Source: Hybos culiciformis
Lineage: Eukaryota; Arthropoda; Insecta; Diptera; Hybotidae
NCBI GenBank assembly: GCA_964007475.1
Contig: OZ023273.1
Coordinates: forward strand, 109,118,485 to 109,182,484
Direction: 5' to 3'
DNA length: 64,000 nucleotides
Shown here: one piece after another, positions 49,566-61,494 of the stretch
How positions within the stretch are numbered: position 1 is the first letter of the stretch
Layout of the letters: every line of letters starts with the position of its first letter
Made by a program: the position numbers and the translations under genes
Notes under the pieces: generated by a model
What the model was told of the DNA's origin: nothing
What the model saw: only the letters and a program-made list of their open reading frames with translations
Databases searched by the model: none

Positions 49566-49920
49566 GTATCGAGATTTCGTTATGAAAATTAGTAGGTGAG
49601 TTAGATGAGATGACTCATTTTTCACAAAAAATTATTTCATTTTATTTTTTACTGGTGAGATGATTCGATTTAAGTGTCTTTTTACTCACTTGAAATTATT
49701 TGTGTTAGATTTCAAAATATTTTTTTATTTTTTTTATAATTTTTTTTTGTATTTTTTTTTTTTTTCTTTTTTATATATAATAAATGACATATAATATAAT
49801 TTCGAAATATTTTCGAGACCCAATCATCTCACTTTTTTATTAAAATCGTTTTTTCGGAAAAGGTGGAATAATTTGGCGAGATCGTTTCATTTCACCCACT
49901 TAATAACAAAATCTCGGTAC
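49566..49920. mobile_element. Nested inverted-repeat element, about 355 bp
   Basis: The left end GTATCGAGATTTCGTTATGA and the inverted right end GTACCGAGATTTTGTTATTA match at most positions, and the similarity continues into GGTGA. Motifs of the type GTGAGATGA / TCATCTCAC recur inside. It interrupts the 49312-50883 element between CTTTATTTTTCCT and GCTCTTTTGCTGC. Confidence 0.6.
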
Positions 49921-49936
49921 TGCTCTTTTGCTGCAA

Positions 49937-50095
49937 AAGAAATTTTTTTTTTATTTAATTTTTTTTTTAACTATTTTTTTTTAATTATTTTTTTTTATTT
50001 ATTTTTTTTTAATTATTTTCTTTTAATTATTTTTTTTTAATTATTTTTTTTTATTTAATTTTTTTTATTTATTAGAATTTTTTTATTAAATTATA
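49937..50095. repeat. TTTTTTTTAATTA low-complexity tract
   Basis: Near-pure T/A tract with a loose period of about 13 bases (TTTTTTTTAATTA). No coding or regulatory signal. Confidence 0.9.
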
Positions 50096-50117
50096 TTTTT
50101 ATGCTTGCCCCTTCTTT

Positions 50118-50252
50118 GGGATTCGAACCTGCGTCCTTAGCATTGCAATTCGACAACACTTCCACTCAGCTACGGTATTCAAATTTAAAAAGTATATAAA
50201 ATAGAAAATATAAATTGGCGATTTGCAATGCTAAAGACGCAGGTTCAAATCC
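50118..50252 (-). other. tRNA-like module with an inverted second B-box half
   Basis: On the minus strand, TAGCTGAGTGGAAG (A box, 50159-50172) and GCAGGTTCGAATCCC (B box, 50118-50132) have roughly the spacing seen in tRNA genes, but the acceptor ends do not pair, so this is not a working tRNA. On the plus strand at 50219-50252 the B-box half recurs inverted (GCAATGCTAAAGACGCAGG, TTCAAATCC), making a hairpin with arms of about 34 bases. The sequence between is AT-rich and includes AATTTATATTTTCTATTT (minus strand), shared with the copy at 45657-45734. Confidence 0.6.
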
Positions 50253-50884
50253 TGTACACAGCAAAAAAAATTTGGTTTTTGTTTTTTCCGAACGTTTTGT
50301 TTTTGAGATAAACATTTTAATTTTATTGAATTTCACTCCAAAAATTATTTATTTTACTGTAAAAGAAAACTTTTGATAAAGTAAAAATAAATAAATTACA
50401 ATAAAAGTTTTTAACTTGTGACAAATGCAGTACACCATCTTTTATTAGCCCCAAAATTATATTGTTTGTTCCAAAAGGAAGCATTTCAATTTTACATAGC
50501 TCTAAACGCTTTTTGTTTAAGATAAACGTTTAAATTTCTGTCAATTTCAATTCAAAATAGTTTTATTTGCTTAAAAAACTTTAAAATAACATATATACAT
50601 ATTTCTTTTGGGTTCAATTAACTTAAGTTGTAATTAAAACAAATGTTGTTTGCAATGAGTTTTTTTAAAATTTACTCTAAACTTTCCAAACGTTTGCGTT
50701 AAACATATTTGAAAACGGATTTGATCTAAATAAAAACTGTTTGATGTCAAGTCCGACTTGTTTCGTGCAAATATATTTTTTTTGTTTTAAAAACTCAAAT
50801 TTTTGCAATGACTGTTTTTTTTTTTACAGTAAACACATTTGTTTTGCTGCAAACGGGCAATAAACGTTTTTTTTCTTTCCGTGC

Positions 50885-51240
50885 AGAATTTCTGGAAAAA
50901 ACGGTGCCACTCGATACGATCCCAATTTTTGGTGTATTGGTGATCCTCGTTCTGAAAATTTTCCATAACGCAAAATACAGTAGAGGGCTGGCATAACAGA
51001 TTGCGAATTTTAATCGGAAAAAAAAACATAGGTCTCTATCCTCTTATTAACGAGCTAAAAAAAGAACTAATAAATGCTCTAAATAACGTTGAGAAAATTT
51101 GATCTGGTGAATACTTGGCCATAAAAATAATAAACAAACTAAAATATAAGAAAATTAGGCGAGTGATTAAAAAAAGGCAAAGAACTGAGAAATTAGAGTA
51201 CTTAAAATCTATAAGTACTCACATTGCACTTGTATCATAA
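50885..51240 (+). pseudogene. Mutator-like transposase, C-terminal relic
   Basis: One frame (50885-50965) reads RYDPNFWCIGDPRSENFP. The reading then shifts by one base to a frame open from 50956 that reads ITQNTVEGWHNRL, then IGLYPLINELKKE and a basic stretch KKIRRVIKKRQRTEKLEYL, stopping at 51238-51240. An in-frame TGA lies at 51100-51102. The 'N-x-x-E-G-W-H-x-x-L' box followed by 'L-I-x-x-L-K-K-E' and a lysine-rich tail is what MULE transposases of insects look like after their catalytic domain. The catalytic part is absent, and the left end is cut by the element ending at 50883. Frameshift plus stop make it inactive. Confidence 0.6.
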
Positions 51241-51856
51241 ACTGGAAATGTAAATATGCAAAAATGAATTAAAATACAATAAAAAACGAATTAAGTGAAT
51301 TAAAATACAATAAAAAATGAATTAAATGAATTACAGTACCTAAACCAAGCCGGCGTTTCGCGCCGATAAAAAATTATAAAGTTTGGATTTTGGGTCATTT
51401 GGATTTTATAAGTTTGGATTTTGGATCATTTGGATTTTGGAAGTTTGGATTTTGGGTCATTTGGATTTTATAAATTTGGATTTTGGATTTTGGTTTATGG
51501 ATTTTGAAATTTGGAATACGTAGCAGATCCACCTCTTCTTAATGATAAAACAGAATTTTAAGCATGTAAAATATTCTACACAAAACATGTCAATTACTTT
51601 TATTTTAGGTTAGATATTAAACAAATTTAAAATAAAATAAAATTTAATTCATTCTTGAAAGCTATTAATCTAATATACCTAATATACACAGTACGATTTA
51701 AGAACTGCCGATAAATTCGAATTTTATTTAAGTGCTATAAATGAATGTCATTGTACCATCTATTGCGTGACATTTATATTTAAATAAAATAATTTACTTC
51801 ATAAAGGTGATATATTTTAACAGATAATACGGAATTATGAATAAATGTTTTATGTA

Positions 51857-52775
51857 AAGGGTGTTTTTTTTAGCGGTATAGAACTTTGAAATGGAATAAA
51901 ACAAAGATGATTTTTTAAATTCACATGAAATTTACTTTATTCGAAAGATAATCTTCTGGCATTATAATTTAAATATGACTTCTGGCATATGACCGCCACG
52001 GCTGGCTCGGACGCAGTCTAATCTGTGGATCCAATTTTCAATGACATCTTCCAACATTTGTGCCCGTATATCGGCAATAAAGCGGCGAATGTTGTCCTCC
52101 AAGTGGTCGATCGTTTCGAGCTTATCGGCGTAGACTAGCGACTTCACTTATTCCCACAGAAAATAGTCTAGCGGCGTTAAATCGCACGATCTTGGAGGCC
52201 AACTCACGGGTCCGAAACGTGAAATTATGCGGTTACCAAACGTTTCCTTCAATAAATCAATTGTGGCACGAGCTGTGTGACATGTTGTTGAAACCACAGC
52301 TCCTTCACATCATAGTTGTTCAATTTATGAACGAAAAAGTCAGTAATCATGGCTCTATAGAGGTCACCATTGACTGTAACGTTGTGGCCAGCATCGTTTT
52401 TAAAGAAGTACGAACCAATTATGCCACTAGCCCATAAAGCACACCAAACAGTCAGTTTTTCTGGATGTAACGGTGACTGAACATACACTTGAGGATTATC
52501 GTCACTCCAAATACGGCAGTTCTGCTTATTGACGTATCCATTCAACCAAAAGTGAGCTTCATCGCTAACAAAATTCGTGCGATACGTATTTCGAACAGAA
52601 CCATGATTTTAAAATTAAATTTGCACAATTTGGAAGCGTTGTTCAGGCGTCAGTCTATTCATGTTGAAATGCCAAACCAAACTGAACATAAATCACTTGA
52701 CAGATTACAAAATGGCCGCCAGTCAAAAAAGTGTTGCCAACTTAAAGTTCTATACCTCTAAAAAAAAACACCCTT
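51857..52775. mobile_element. Tc1/mariner-superfamily element, internally deleted, 919 bp
   Basis: The left end AAGGGTGTTTTTTTTAGCGG and the inverted right end AAGGGTGTTTTTTTTTAGAG continue to TATAGAACTTT, about 30 bp. TA flanks both ends (51855-51856, 52776-52777), the expected target duplication. The transposase remnant lies on the minus strand. Relatives are usually about 1.3 kb, so roughly 350 bp are missing, consistent with the gap in the protein. Confidence 0.88.
51962..52662 (-). pseudogene. Tc1/mariner-type transposase, broken
   Basis: From ATG at 52662 the frame starts MNRLTPEQRFQIVQ and then meets two stops within three codons. After SVRNTYR about 110-120 residues are missing (helix-turn-helix and linker) and the protein resumes at NFVSDEAHFWLNGYVNKQN (first catalytic Asp). 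After LWFQQ a small deletion removes the second catalytic Asp and shifts the frame; the correct frame resumes and reaches SCDLTPLDYFLW (third Asp), followed by a stop. The end, HRLDCVRASRGGHMPEVIF, is intact, with TAA at 51962-51964. By comparison with relatives the last two Asp would be about 41 residues apart, suggesting a DD41D-like group. Clearly inactive. Confidence 0.92.
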
Positions 52776-52777
52776 TA

Positions 52778-55700
52778 CATACGTAACTTTATAATAAATA
52801 CTCCAAAAATCTCCAAAAAGTTATGCAAAATGAGACAGTGTTTAAAGTTTTTCTTGTATAAAACTTGAATATACCAAAATATTTATCTACTTATCTTATT
52901 TTATTATTATCTTAAATATGTATTAAGTATAGTTTGTTATCACTTCGTTCACTTCGTGTTACTCTACCTTTAAAATTACCTACAAAATTATGAAATAGAT
53001 CTAGTTAAAAAATAATAATAAACTATATAGAAGAAATTTGAATCTTTAATATACCAAATAAAATAATAACATCATAACAAAAACGGCCAGTAAGCAAAAA
53101 ATTATATTCGAGAACGTCTTAATTAAATTAGATAAAGTTTTTGATAGTATGGAGATTTTGAGTTATATAATAAATCTTTATAGGCATGTTAATCATCCTA
53201 GGTCTCAACATTGACCTAGTCATACCAACATTGAAATTATTCAAATATATTTTATTGTATTTCCTTTCGCATAATTTGTTTGAAACCCCCAAAAAAAAAA
53301 ACTAGAATATCAATATATATATATTATAAATAAAAAAATTTCTTTTTAGAATTTTATTTATTTACTCCCCAATTTTGTACAAAGAAAATATATAATTTGT
53401 TATTATGAAAGTATGTTATCTTCTTTTTTATTAAAATATAGGCACCTTTTATAGATTTATCATATACTTTTTTTTTATCAATAAAATTTAAATAAATATA
53501 AAAATATCACACAAGCATGAAAATAGAAACAAAAACCATAATATCGCACGTCATGAATAAAAATAGCCCAATAATATACAATATGGAGAAATGTATATAA
53601 AAAATGTAAATAAAAAATAATGTCACATTTAATAAATTCCTGCATGACATTAATAAAAAATATTGTTTGTTTACCATAAATTTAAAATTTTTTTTTTTCT
53701 CTATAGGTTTGAAAGTAGATTTTTTTTTTACAAATATTGAATTTGGAAATGTAAATGATTTATTTGTACATAGTATTATATTTTCCGCACATAATGTGCA
53801 AATATAGAACTGAGAAATTGAAATTATTTTTTAAATATTTAGAAATTCAGCCCGTTTTTACAGAAAATAAAACTGATATTTCTATTTATAAGAACAAATA
53901 AATGTAATGTGTCGATTTTCTTCCAACCGATAGTCAAAAATAACCAAATTGGGGTTTAAAATATTGATATCTATTTTTAAAATTTTTCATTTTTGATATA
54001 AAACGCGTAAAATTTGATATTATAAAAAGTAACTTAATAAAATAACAATAAAAGCTCTACGTATCTGTTTATAAAAAGTTTTTTTTTATATTTGAAGTTT
54101 TTTTGTTTTTTACATCATAAACACAATACACATTTATATTTTTGTTAGAAGTATAATTGTATCTCTTCTTTCTATGATATATGTAAATACATATATGTAT
54201 GTGCTGTACATAAATAAGTGGAAATATATTTGCAATCTCTAATATAGATTTTGAAGTTATTCATATCGTGTATGGTTTCTGTTACCACACCGACCTGGAT
54301 CTTTTCCATATTATTTTCAAAAAACATGTGGCAGAGTGCAGAGATCAATCACAATTGCCATCATTATTAAGTTTACATACACAGTCTTTTTCATTCAACT
54401 TCAATATGCTTACTAAAAACTAATTATAATTGTGCTCATTTGATATTTTAATTAATGTGGACAAAAATCGATGCTGTTTAGCGATATTAAATGAATTTTA
54501 GTGCGGAATGTTTTAATTTGGTAATTTAAAGTTTAATACGAATGATTCAGTAATAAAGGTATATATTTTAACTTGCAATAATGATTTGTCTCAAAAAAAA
54601 AACTCTATTTGGCAAGCTTCTTAAGTTTGATGCAAATATATTTTTATAAATTCGTAATATTTTTATATTTTTATCATGTGTGATTCTTCATGTTCTTGCT
54701 TAAAATTCAATTAAAAAATTTTTGTTTGAGGAAATGAAATTGAATTTTTATGATACACAAACATTGCGATGGTTTACTTAATTTGAGTAAATATTTAATT
54801 GATAAAAATGTGAAAATACAATTTTTTCTGACTTTTATGTAGAGAGAACATTTATGCACACAATCGAAAAATATAAAAATATATAATTTATGAATTTCAA
54901 CCGCAAATAAATAAACACCTATATATTTTGTAAATAAAATTCAAGCCAGTTAAATTAAATGATTTTTTAAAAATGATTGTCGTGACCTTGAGAGTGCCAG
55001 AAACGCGTTGTATTCCTTCTGGTTACTTCTATTAGAATGGACATAATTTATAATATAAAATAAAGAACTTAATTCATTAATATTTGCTATAGAGCCAAGG
55101 TTAGGGAGTTTGATATAAAAATTTTCATAATTTTTCTTTATATCTTACTGCAATTTAACGCTTAAATTTCAATATTTATGATAAAATTCCCAAAAGGTTT
55201 TTCTGCCATTTTAACTTGTCAGAATTTATATTTTTTTTGCTTTATAATCGTATATTGAATTTGAAAAGTCCAAAAGCCAGTATAATTCGGCTGTACACAT
55301 AGTTTTCAAAAAAAATTTCAACATTGAATTCAATATTAATAGTTATAGGCTCAAGTTCTAGAAATTTTTATTAGCAATTTAATTAAAAAAATAATCCTTA
55401 AAGCATTTTTATTCAACATTATTTATTTTTAATTCGTGTAAATTTTTCGAGTAAAAAAATAATAATTTTGCAAATTATTAATAAATAAATAAAAAAAAAT
55501 CTATAGGTATGTATTTTATTTGAAAATATATAAAATAATCTCATAAAAATTGAAATTGCCTGGGGTGAAGTTACTGATTTCATAAAAATAATATTCATTT
55601 CTTTTGAAAATATATATAATAATATAATCATATGTTATATATAATATTTAATACATCATACACATAACAAACATATAAAAAATATTATTTTTACAGAATT

Positions 55701-56640
55701 TTTGATATTCGAAATTTTGCGTTATTGATCCTTTAGACATCAGAAGGTTGTGTTATCACAGATAATTATTAGTTTATTACATTGGATTTAAAACATTACT
55801 CGTATTAAAATAACATGTACATTATATATCAATACTATTTATGTAATTAAAAATTGCAGATTATTTTTATTTTATATATTATTATATCATAAAAATTAAG
55901 TATTGAGTAGTTAAAGTATTATTAATAAACTGTTATCTGCAGTACATAAAAAGTATGCATTAAAAATTATTAATTTTTGATTAAATTGTTTGACATTTAC
56001 TTTTGTGTTGTTTTCTTTAATAATTTTATTGAAAAATAATGAAAAACATATCAAAAAATTGCAATTAATAATAAAATACGTTTTTTTATGTTGTCTTTTC
56101 TAGTGTCTTTAAAAACATCTTTATTTATATAATGAGTGGCACTTTTCATTGTGCCTTGAATTATCATACTTATAAAAAATCATAAATTTATACGTATCTT
56201 CTACGATAAAATGTAACGTAAAGCTGTGTTATCACTATTTCAATCCTAATACAAAAAATATTATATTAACAATGTGTACTGCACTGTACATAATATGTAT
56301 TTACAAACCAAATATATACCGTGATTCTATATATAAATTACCTGTAGATTTTCGATAATATTTAATTTAAAATTACTATTAGTTAAATTTTAGAATAAAA
56401 ATGTATGAAAAAAATACATTCCACGACCATGGCTAATAATAAAATTCATATTTTAATTTTATAATTTAACCGCAAGAATTTGTTATCCAAATTTTTTACA
56501 TCTATACATACCTCAACAAGCTAATTTAATAAACGTGAACTGCACACATAAATTACTTGCGATGGACGACTACAGCCTTCTTTTTTAAACTTTTGTGTTA
56601 AAAACGATTTAGTAAAAATATGTTTTAAATAAATTAATCA
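52778..56640. other. Presumed GABA-B-R1 intron, no confirmed gene
   Basis: AT-rich. One frame at 54214-54411 is open for 65 codons without ATG in a slightly GC-richer patch (CYHTDLDLFHIIFKKH, then RDQSQLPSLLSLH). I do not recognise it, and it lacks convincing splice sites. No receptor exon seen. Confidence 0.5.
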
Positions 56641-56732
56641 GTTTTAAATAAGTAAGTTGGCTGTCAATGTGTAGTGGTATTACCATTATCCTACTGCGTT
56701 ATCGGTCGTGGGTTCAATTCCCAACTAAAACT
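56641..56732 (+). other. tRNA-like sequence, degenerate
   Basis: TGTGTAGTGGTATTACC resembles an A box and GTGGGTTCAATTCCCAA an intact B box, with natural spacing. The candidate acceptor strands GTTTTAA (56641-56647) and CTAAAAC could pair, but the 5' side is about 20 bases too long and no proper anticodon stem forms. It is most likely a tRNA pseudogene or SINE head rather than a functional tRNA. Confidence 0.4.
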
Positions 56733-59700
56733 GTAATTTGTGTCAATTTTTCAATTTGTTCACTTGATGTAAGTGTTTATGTTGTTTTAATAAGACTATG
56801 TACTGCAGTAATTTAAGTATTAATAATATAATTGAACATAATTCTCAATTGTGAAGATGATCGTTTATTAAAGGAATAATTGAATAGGTAGATAAGTGGA
56901 ATTTAAAATTCTTATATTCATTATCGAGTAAATATTAAGTTTTCAATTCTTGTGTATATTTTCTATATTTGCAATGTTTCATAAAATTTTTTTTTATTAT
57001 GATTAAATCGAAGGCAAAAATTAGCGAGCTTAAGGTTATTATTATTACTGGATAAATTCACATATTTTCTTTGTTCATATATATTTTCCTTTTTTTGTGA
57101 GAGTTTTTTTTTTTATTTTTTTATTAAATATTCTCAAGGTACCGAAGGAAAAAAAATTATTCAGGCGCACATGACCTGTTTTCAGGATATGTATTATTTA
57201 TTTTATTTTATTTAATACCGTGTTTTTTTCAAAGGGAAAATAACATTTATAATATGTATAAAAAAAAAATAAAATAATAATAATAATAATAAATGTTATA
57301 ATAATAATTTTTGGTTATAATTTTTTATAGAAAAGTCAGAAAAATACATTTTTGGTGAATTTTATTTTATTATTTCAATATTGTAGTTATTATAATAGAT
57401 ATAAGTTCATTTACAAAAATTTATTGAATTTATCTTTTACATATAAAACTAAATCTTAGGAGAGCTATTGTTAATTTCTTTATATACATACATATCATTA
57501 TTGTCAAATTTATTAAAGCCTTATAGTGTAAAATTTAAGATGTGTAGGTATTATTTAATATTGAACATTCATATATGATTATAAATTTTGGATTTTATTT
57601 TGGAAGAAACTTCTTTATAAGATTAACCGTTGTTGCAAGGAGATGTTTTGTAAACCAATTATTATTTTTCATCAAACAATTAATTACACAAATATAATTA
57701 TAATTTTTGAAAACTAATATTATAGTGATCTTTTAATTTTAATTAATTTAATAAAACGAAAGATCAAAAACATATTTAAATGTTGCGCAGTAATTTTATC
57801 AAGATATTTCAAATTCCTATAATAAAAAAAAAAAATAATTAACATAATTTTTTTTTTTGTCCCCAAATGTATAATAAAAAAATTTCTAATTAATTTTGAA
57901 GGATATTTACATTATGCTGTTTTTATTTCAACTAGAAGAACATCAGAAATGAAAAATTAATAGAATAATCTTTCGAAATTAATCAAAATTTTTTATTATG
58001 AGGAAGTTTTATCTGAAAATGTGTGTTTTTTTAAGATACATAAAGTAATCCTGATTTTTTACTCCAAGGATAATTCTATGATTAAATCAATAAAAAAAAA
58101 TTATTCAAATTCTAATATTCTACGTACACTTTGTGTGGAGTAATTCAACTTAAATCTTCAAAGTTTATGTACAATAAATTTAATTAATTAACATGTGCGT
58201 GCAAAAAAGGAGTCCATGTAATAGGCTAATCATTGCAAAAAAAAACTGATTACAATATATTGTCCAGTGGATGAGTTGAAAAATTTCTCCTAGCAAAAAA
58301 TTTCCTTACTTATTACCGGAAATTTCACTGTTATATATATATAAATAAGAACTACATCCTAATAATACGTCAACCATTATACATAATTCAAAAAAATAAT
58401 ATATATGAAAAATATTTTTATTATTTTGATAATAGGTTAAACAAAATGCAAATGAAATTATTCTCCATATAATATCTTAATTTATGTTATAATATCTAAG
58501 TAGAAAAATAGTAAAAAAATAGGAAACTATGTGGAAGAAAAATAAAACTTTGTTCCAGGCTTTTATTTTTAGTTTTTCTTTTATTTATTTATTTAATTTT
58601 TTTGTTTTCTTGCTTAACGTATAAATTAGTTTAATTTGCCATGAAAAAGACAATTTATCTTTAGTGGCTGAATATTTTTTTTTTGCAAATGATTATTATT
58701 TGAATAAATTACATTGTTTATTTGACAATACTAATATATCATGAATTAAATGTGTACACTGGTCAACAAAATTGATGTTTTTTGAAATAAATAAACTTTT
58801 TTTTTTGCATATTTTTTTTAAAAATGTTATTATGATGTTTATTTTACTTTAAGTCATCATTTCAAATTCATATTTTTAACTAAAAAAAAAAAAATATTTT
58901 TTATGAATGTCAGGGCACAGTTTTATTTACTAACAATTTTTATAAAGTATAATGTTTATATCCAAGTACAGAAGACAATAAATCATATTTTTAATACAAT
59001 GTTAATGAGTTAATTAGTTATTATTATAGGTACATATAAAATACATTTATTTCCATTTATAATTACTCCTGTACTATAATCCCATATACTATGAAGTCTA
59101 GAAAAATGAAAACGCCATTTTTTATTTCTTTAAATAAAAAACAATAATATGAACATTTTATATTATTTGTAATAATTAGAACATTTTATAAACAACATAA
59201 TCACAAATAAGTTAATTTATAATATTTAAAATTCTCGATTAATTTACTAAAACAACAGTCGTTTGATTTAGTCAGGCAAGGACTTTTATAACGGATACAA
59301 ATTATATTTGTAGTAGTATGATTTCAGGTGGAAATTACGAAGATATATTTTTATAAATTCAAATAATAAAAACATTTTATTTATAATTATACATACATCT
59401 ATCAATTTATTTCGTTAAATTTCCTATTAATTTCAGAATAACCGACATAACAAACATTTAATTAATGAAAATAAATTGAGTGGGTGCATTCCGAGCCTAT
59501 CTAATATGTAATATTTATGAATGTAATATTAAATGTATTTTCGTTGTAAAATATTTATAACGTGGGCAACTTTGAACCAGTTTTCTGATATCGTATTATT
59601 AATTTTCATTCATATAAATAAATTGAAATTTTCTACATATATATATTCCTAGTCTTGTTTATTATGCCCAGACAATAAGAACACGTCAAAAATATTAATT

Positions 59701-61494
59701 TTGTTTTAACTTATAATATGTCAAATTTTTTGTTTATGATTCCATTCTTCTTTACCGTCAATTACAGCAGATTATTTCAATTTTAATTGTGACAAATTAA
59801 GGTAAAATAGGAATGCCACAAAAAGCTTACCAAATTATAAAAACACTGAAATCCAAGAAAAAAAAAATAAGAAATAAAAATAAAAATAAATAAATAAACT
59901 TTTGTATACCTTTTTTTTCTTGGAAAGAAAAAAAAAATTAAAATGAATTAAATATTTAATGAATCCATTTGGAAAATAAAATTTTATTTAAATACAGAGG
60001 AAAAAAAAACAAAAAAAAGAAGAAAATTTCAAGAATTTTCAAATGATTTGAATATTTTTAGACACTTTGGAAGATATCCTTTTTGGTTTTTAATGGGAAT
60101 CCATTTTATGTTTGTGGAATAATTAAGTAGAGGGATGATTTCCCCTCCCGCCGCATAGCACTTTTGGATAAAAAAAGATAATTGATGTTTTCATTGTTGT
60201 TTTATTTTAATTTATTTATTTTTTTTTTAATATTATACAGCTAAGATTATTTCATTTTAAAAATATATAATTTTGGTGAGAAAATAATCAATTTTTTTTG
60301 TTTTGTAAATATAATTTTTGAAATATTTGGTTTTCACAATATAATACTGAATTATTAAAAGCTGTCCAGAAGGATGAGAAAATAAAAGTATTGGTGCCGG
60401 GTTTCTCCATAATCTGTTTATTTTTCTATCGAAGGTTCATTGTTCTTGACTTACATCATAATTATTTTTTTTTGGCAACATTATAACTGGCATTTTTACA
60501 AAATTTTCATATGATCTTAAAGTACATAATATTTTTATATCAAAATTATTTACTTATAATTATTTCTCTTAATTTGTCGTTGATAGGGTATGTTGAACAA
60601 AATAATTTCAAATAATTAAGTCAACTGGTCAAATAAAAATTGTTTAATGATTTTCCTTATTTTAATTGCAATATAAGTATTATATAATATTATGAAGAAT
60701 AAAATGGAATATGATAAAAATATATTATATATAATAATAATGTTGTTCACATTTTGAGTCCATTAAATAACATTTGTATAAATATATTTTATTCTTATAA
60801 AATGAAAGAAATTAATAAAAATATTTCAAAATAGAAAATAAAAGATTCACATTCTATGTGACACACCCAGAAATATGTTAGGATACTAAATCACAGCGTG
60901 ATATAAAATCATAATTGGAAGGTTGATTTATAATATTTTTCTCTTTATAATAATGATAATAATAAAAAAAAAAAATAATAATAAAAAAAATCATATATTT
61001 TCCTAAATATATAAAAAAAAAAAAAAAGTTATTAAAATCAGTATGACAAAAAATAAAAAAAAGTTATTAAATTTTTCCATGAACTGGGAAAAAGTGATGT
61101 GTTAAATTTTTGTATTCGAACTTTATGTAAACGACTTCACGAATATCAGCTACTATAAAAATAGTATTAATTCATTTTAACATTCTTTCATCTCAACATA
61201 CGAAGTTTTTCGTGGCATAAAATTCTGTTTAATTCTGTCCTTTTAGAGTCCTTAAACCAATAATTTAAAATATTTCTCTATTTTTTATTTTTGCAGTCTT
61301 TTTTGTTGTATTTGAAAGAAAATAAACGAGCGTGAAGAATAGCAGTAGCAGAATCTTTGCAGAAGCTGCAATTCAGTAGAAAAACTAACTAATTTTTATA
61401 ACAAAAGCAATTGAACAATTGTTTAGAGAACATTAAAAATATATGGCTCAGTCTCGTTTAAGGTTTTTATGCTTTTGATTTTTTTTAATCTTTA
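56733..61494. other. Presumed GABA-B-R1 intron, no gene seen
   Basis: AT-rich with small (AAT)n and A/T tracts. ACACTGGTCAACAAAATTG at about 58755 looks like a transposon terminus, but I found no partner end. Confidence 0.55.

Larger units (their letters stand above)
49312..50883. mobile_element. 1.57-kb non-autonomous element with perfect 21-bp inverted ends (CACGGAAAG...)
   Basis: CACGGAAAGAAAAAAAACGT plus T at 49312-49332 is repeated exactly inverted at 50863-50883. The interior has blocks recurring with variation (GCATTAAAAGT..CTTTTAAAGC twice, TTGTTTGTGG/ACAAACAAA), a nested inverted-repeat element (49566-49920), a T-rich tract and a tRNA-like hairpin (50118-50252). No transposase. The right end abuts the frame of the MULE transposase relic, so the element probably inserted into that gene, but no clean target duplication is visible. 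Confidence 0.7.
49113..51510. mobile_element. Mutator-like (MULE) element relic with inverted tandem-array ends, interrupted by a nested insertion
   Basis: The left end holds copies of AAATCCAAATGGGACAAAAT (49113-49198). The right end holds four or five copies of GTTTGGATTTTGGGTCATTT (51376-51510), essentially the inverse. Just inside the right end is a decayed transposase C-terminus (50885-51240). Inside the left end are three copies of ACATGAAAATTGCTC (49247-49285), and inside the right end a 31-bp unit repeated twice (51264-51331). Tandem arrays as inverted ends are characteristic of foldback elements, some of which belong to the Mutator superfamily. A second element (49312-50883) has inserted into it. 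Most of the transposase gene is gone. Confidence 0.5.

Noticed and set aside
50787..51029. Minus-strand frame (FCVMENFQNEDHQYTKNW) as a gene
   Set aside because: It is antisense to the MULE transposase relic and crosses the terminal repeat of the inserted element.
52192..52761. Plus-strand frames opposite the mariner transposase
   Set aside because: They are antisense shadows; the conserved transposase motifs are all on the minus strand.
58750..58775. ACACTGGTCAACAAAATTG as a transposon terminal repeat
   Set aside because: No inverted partner or target duplication found within a few kilobases.
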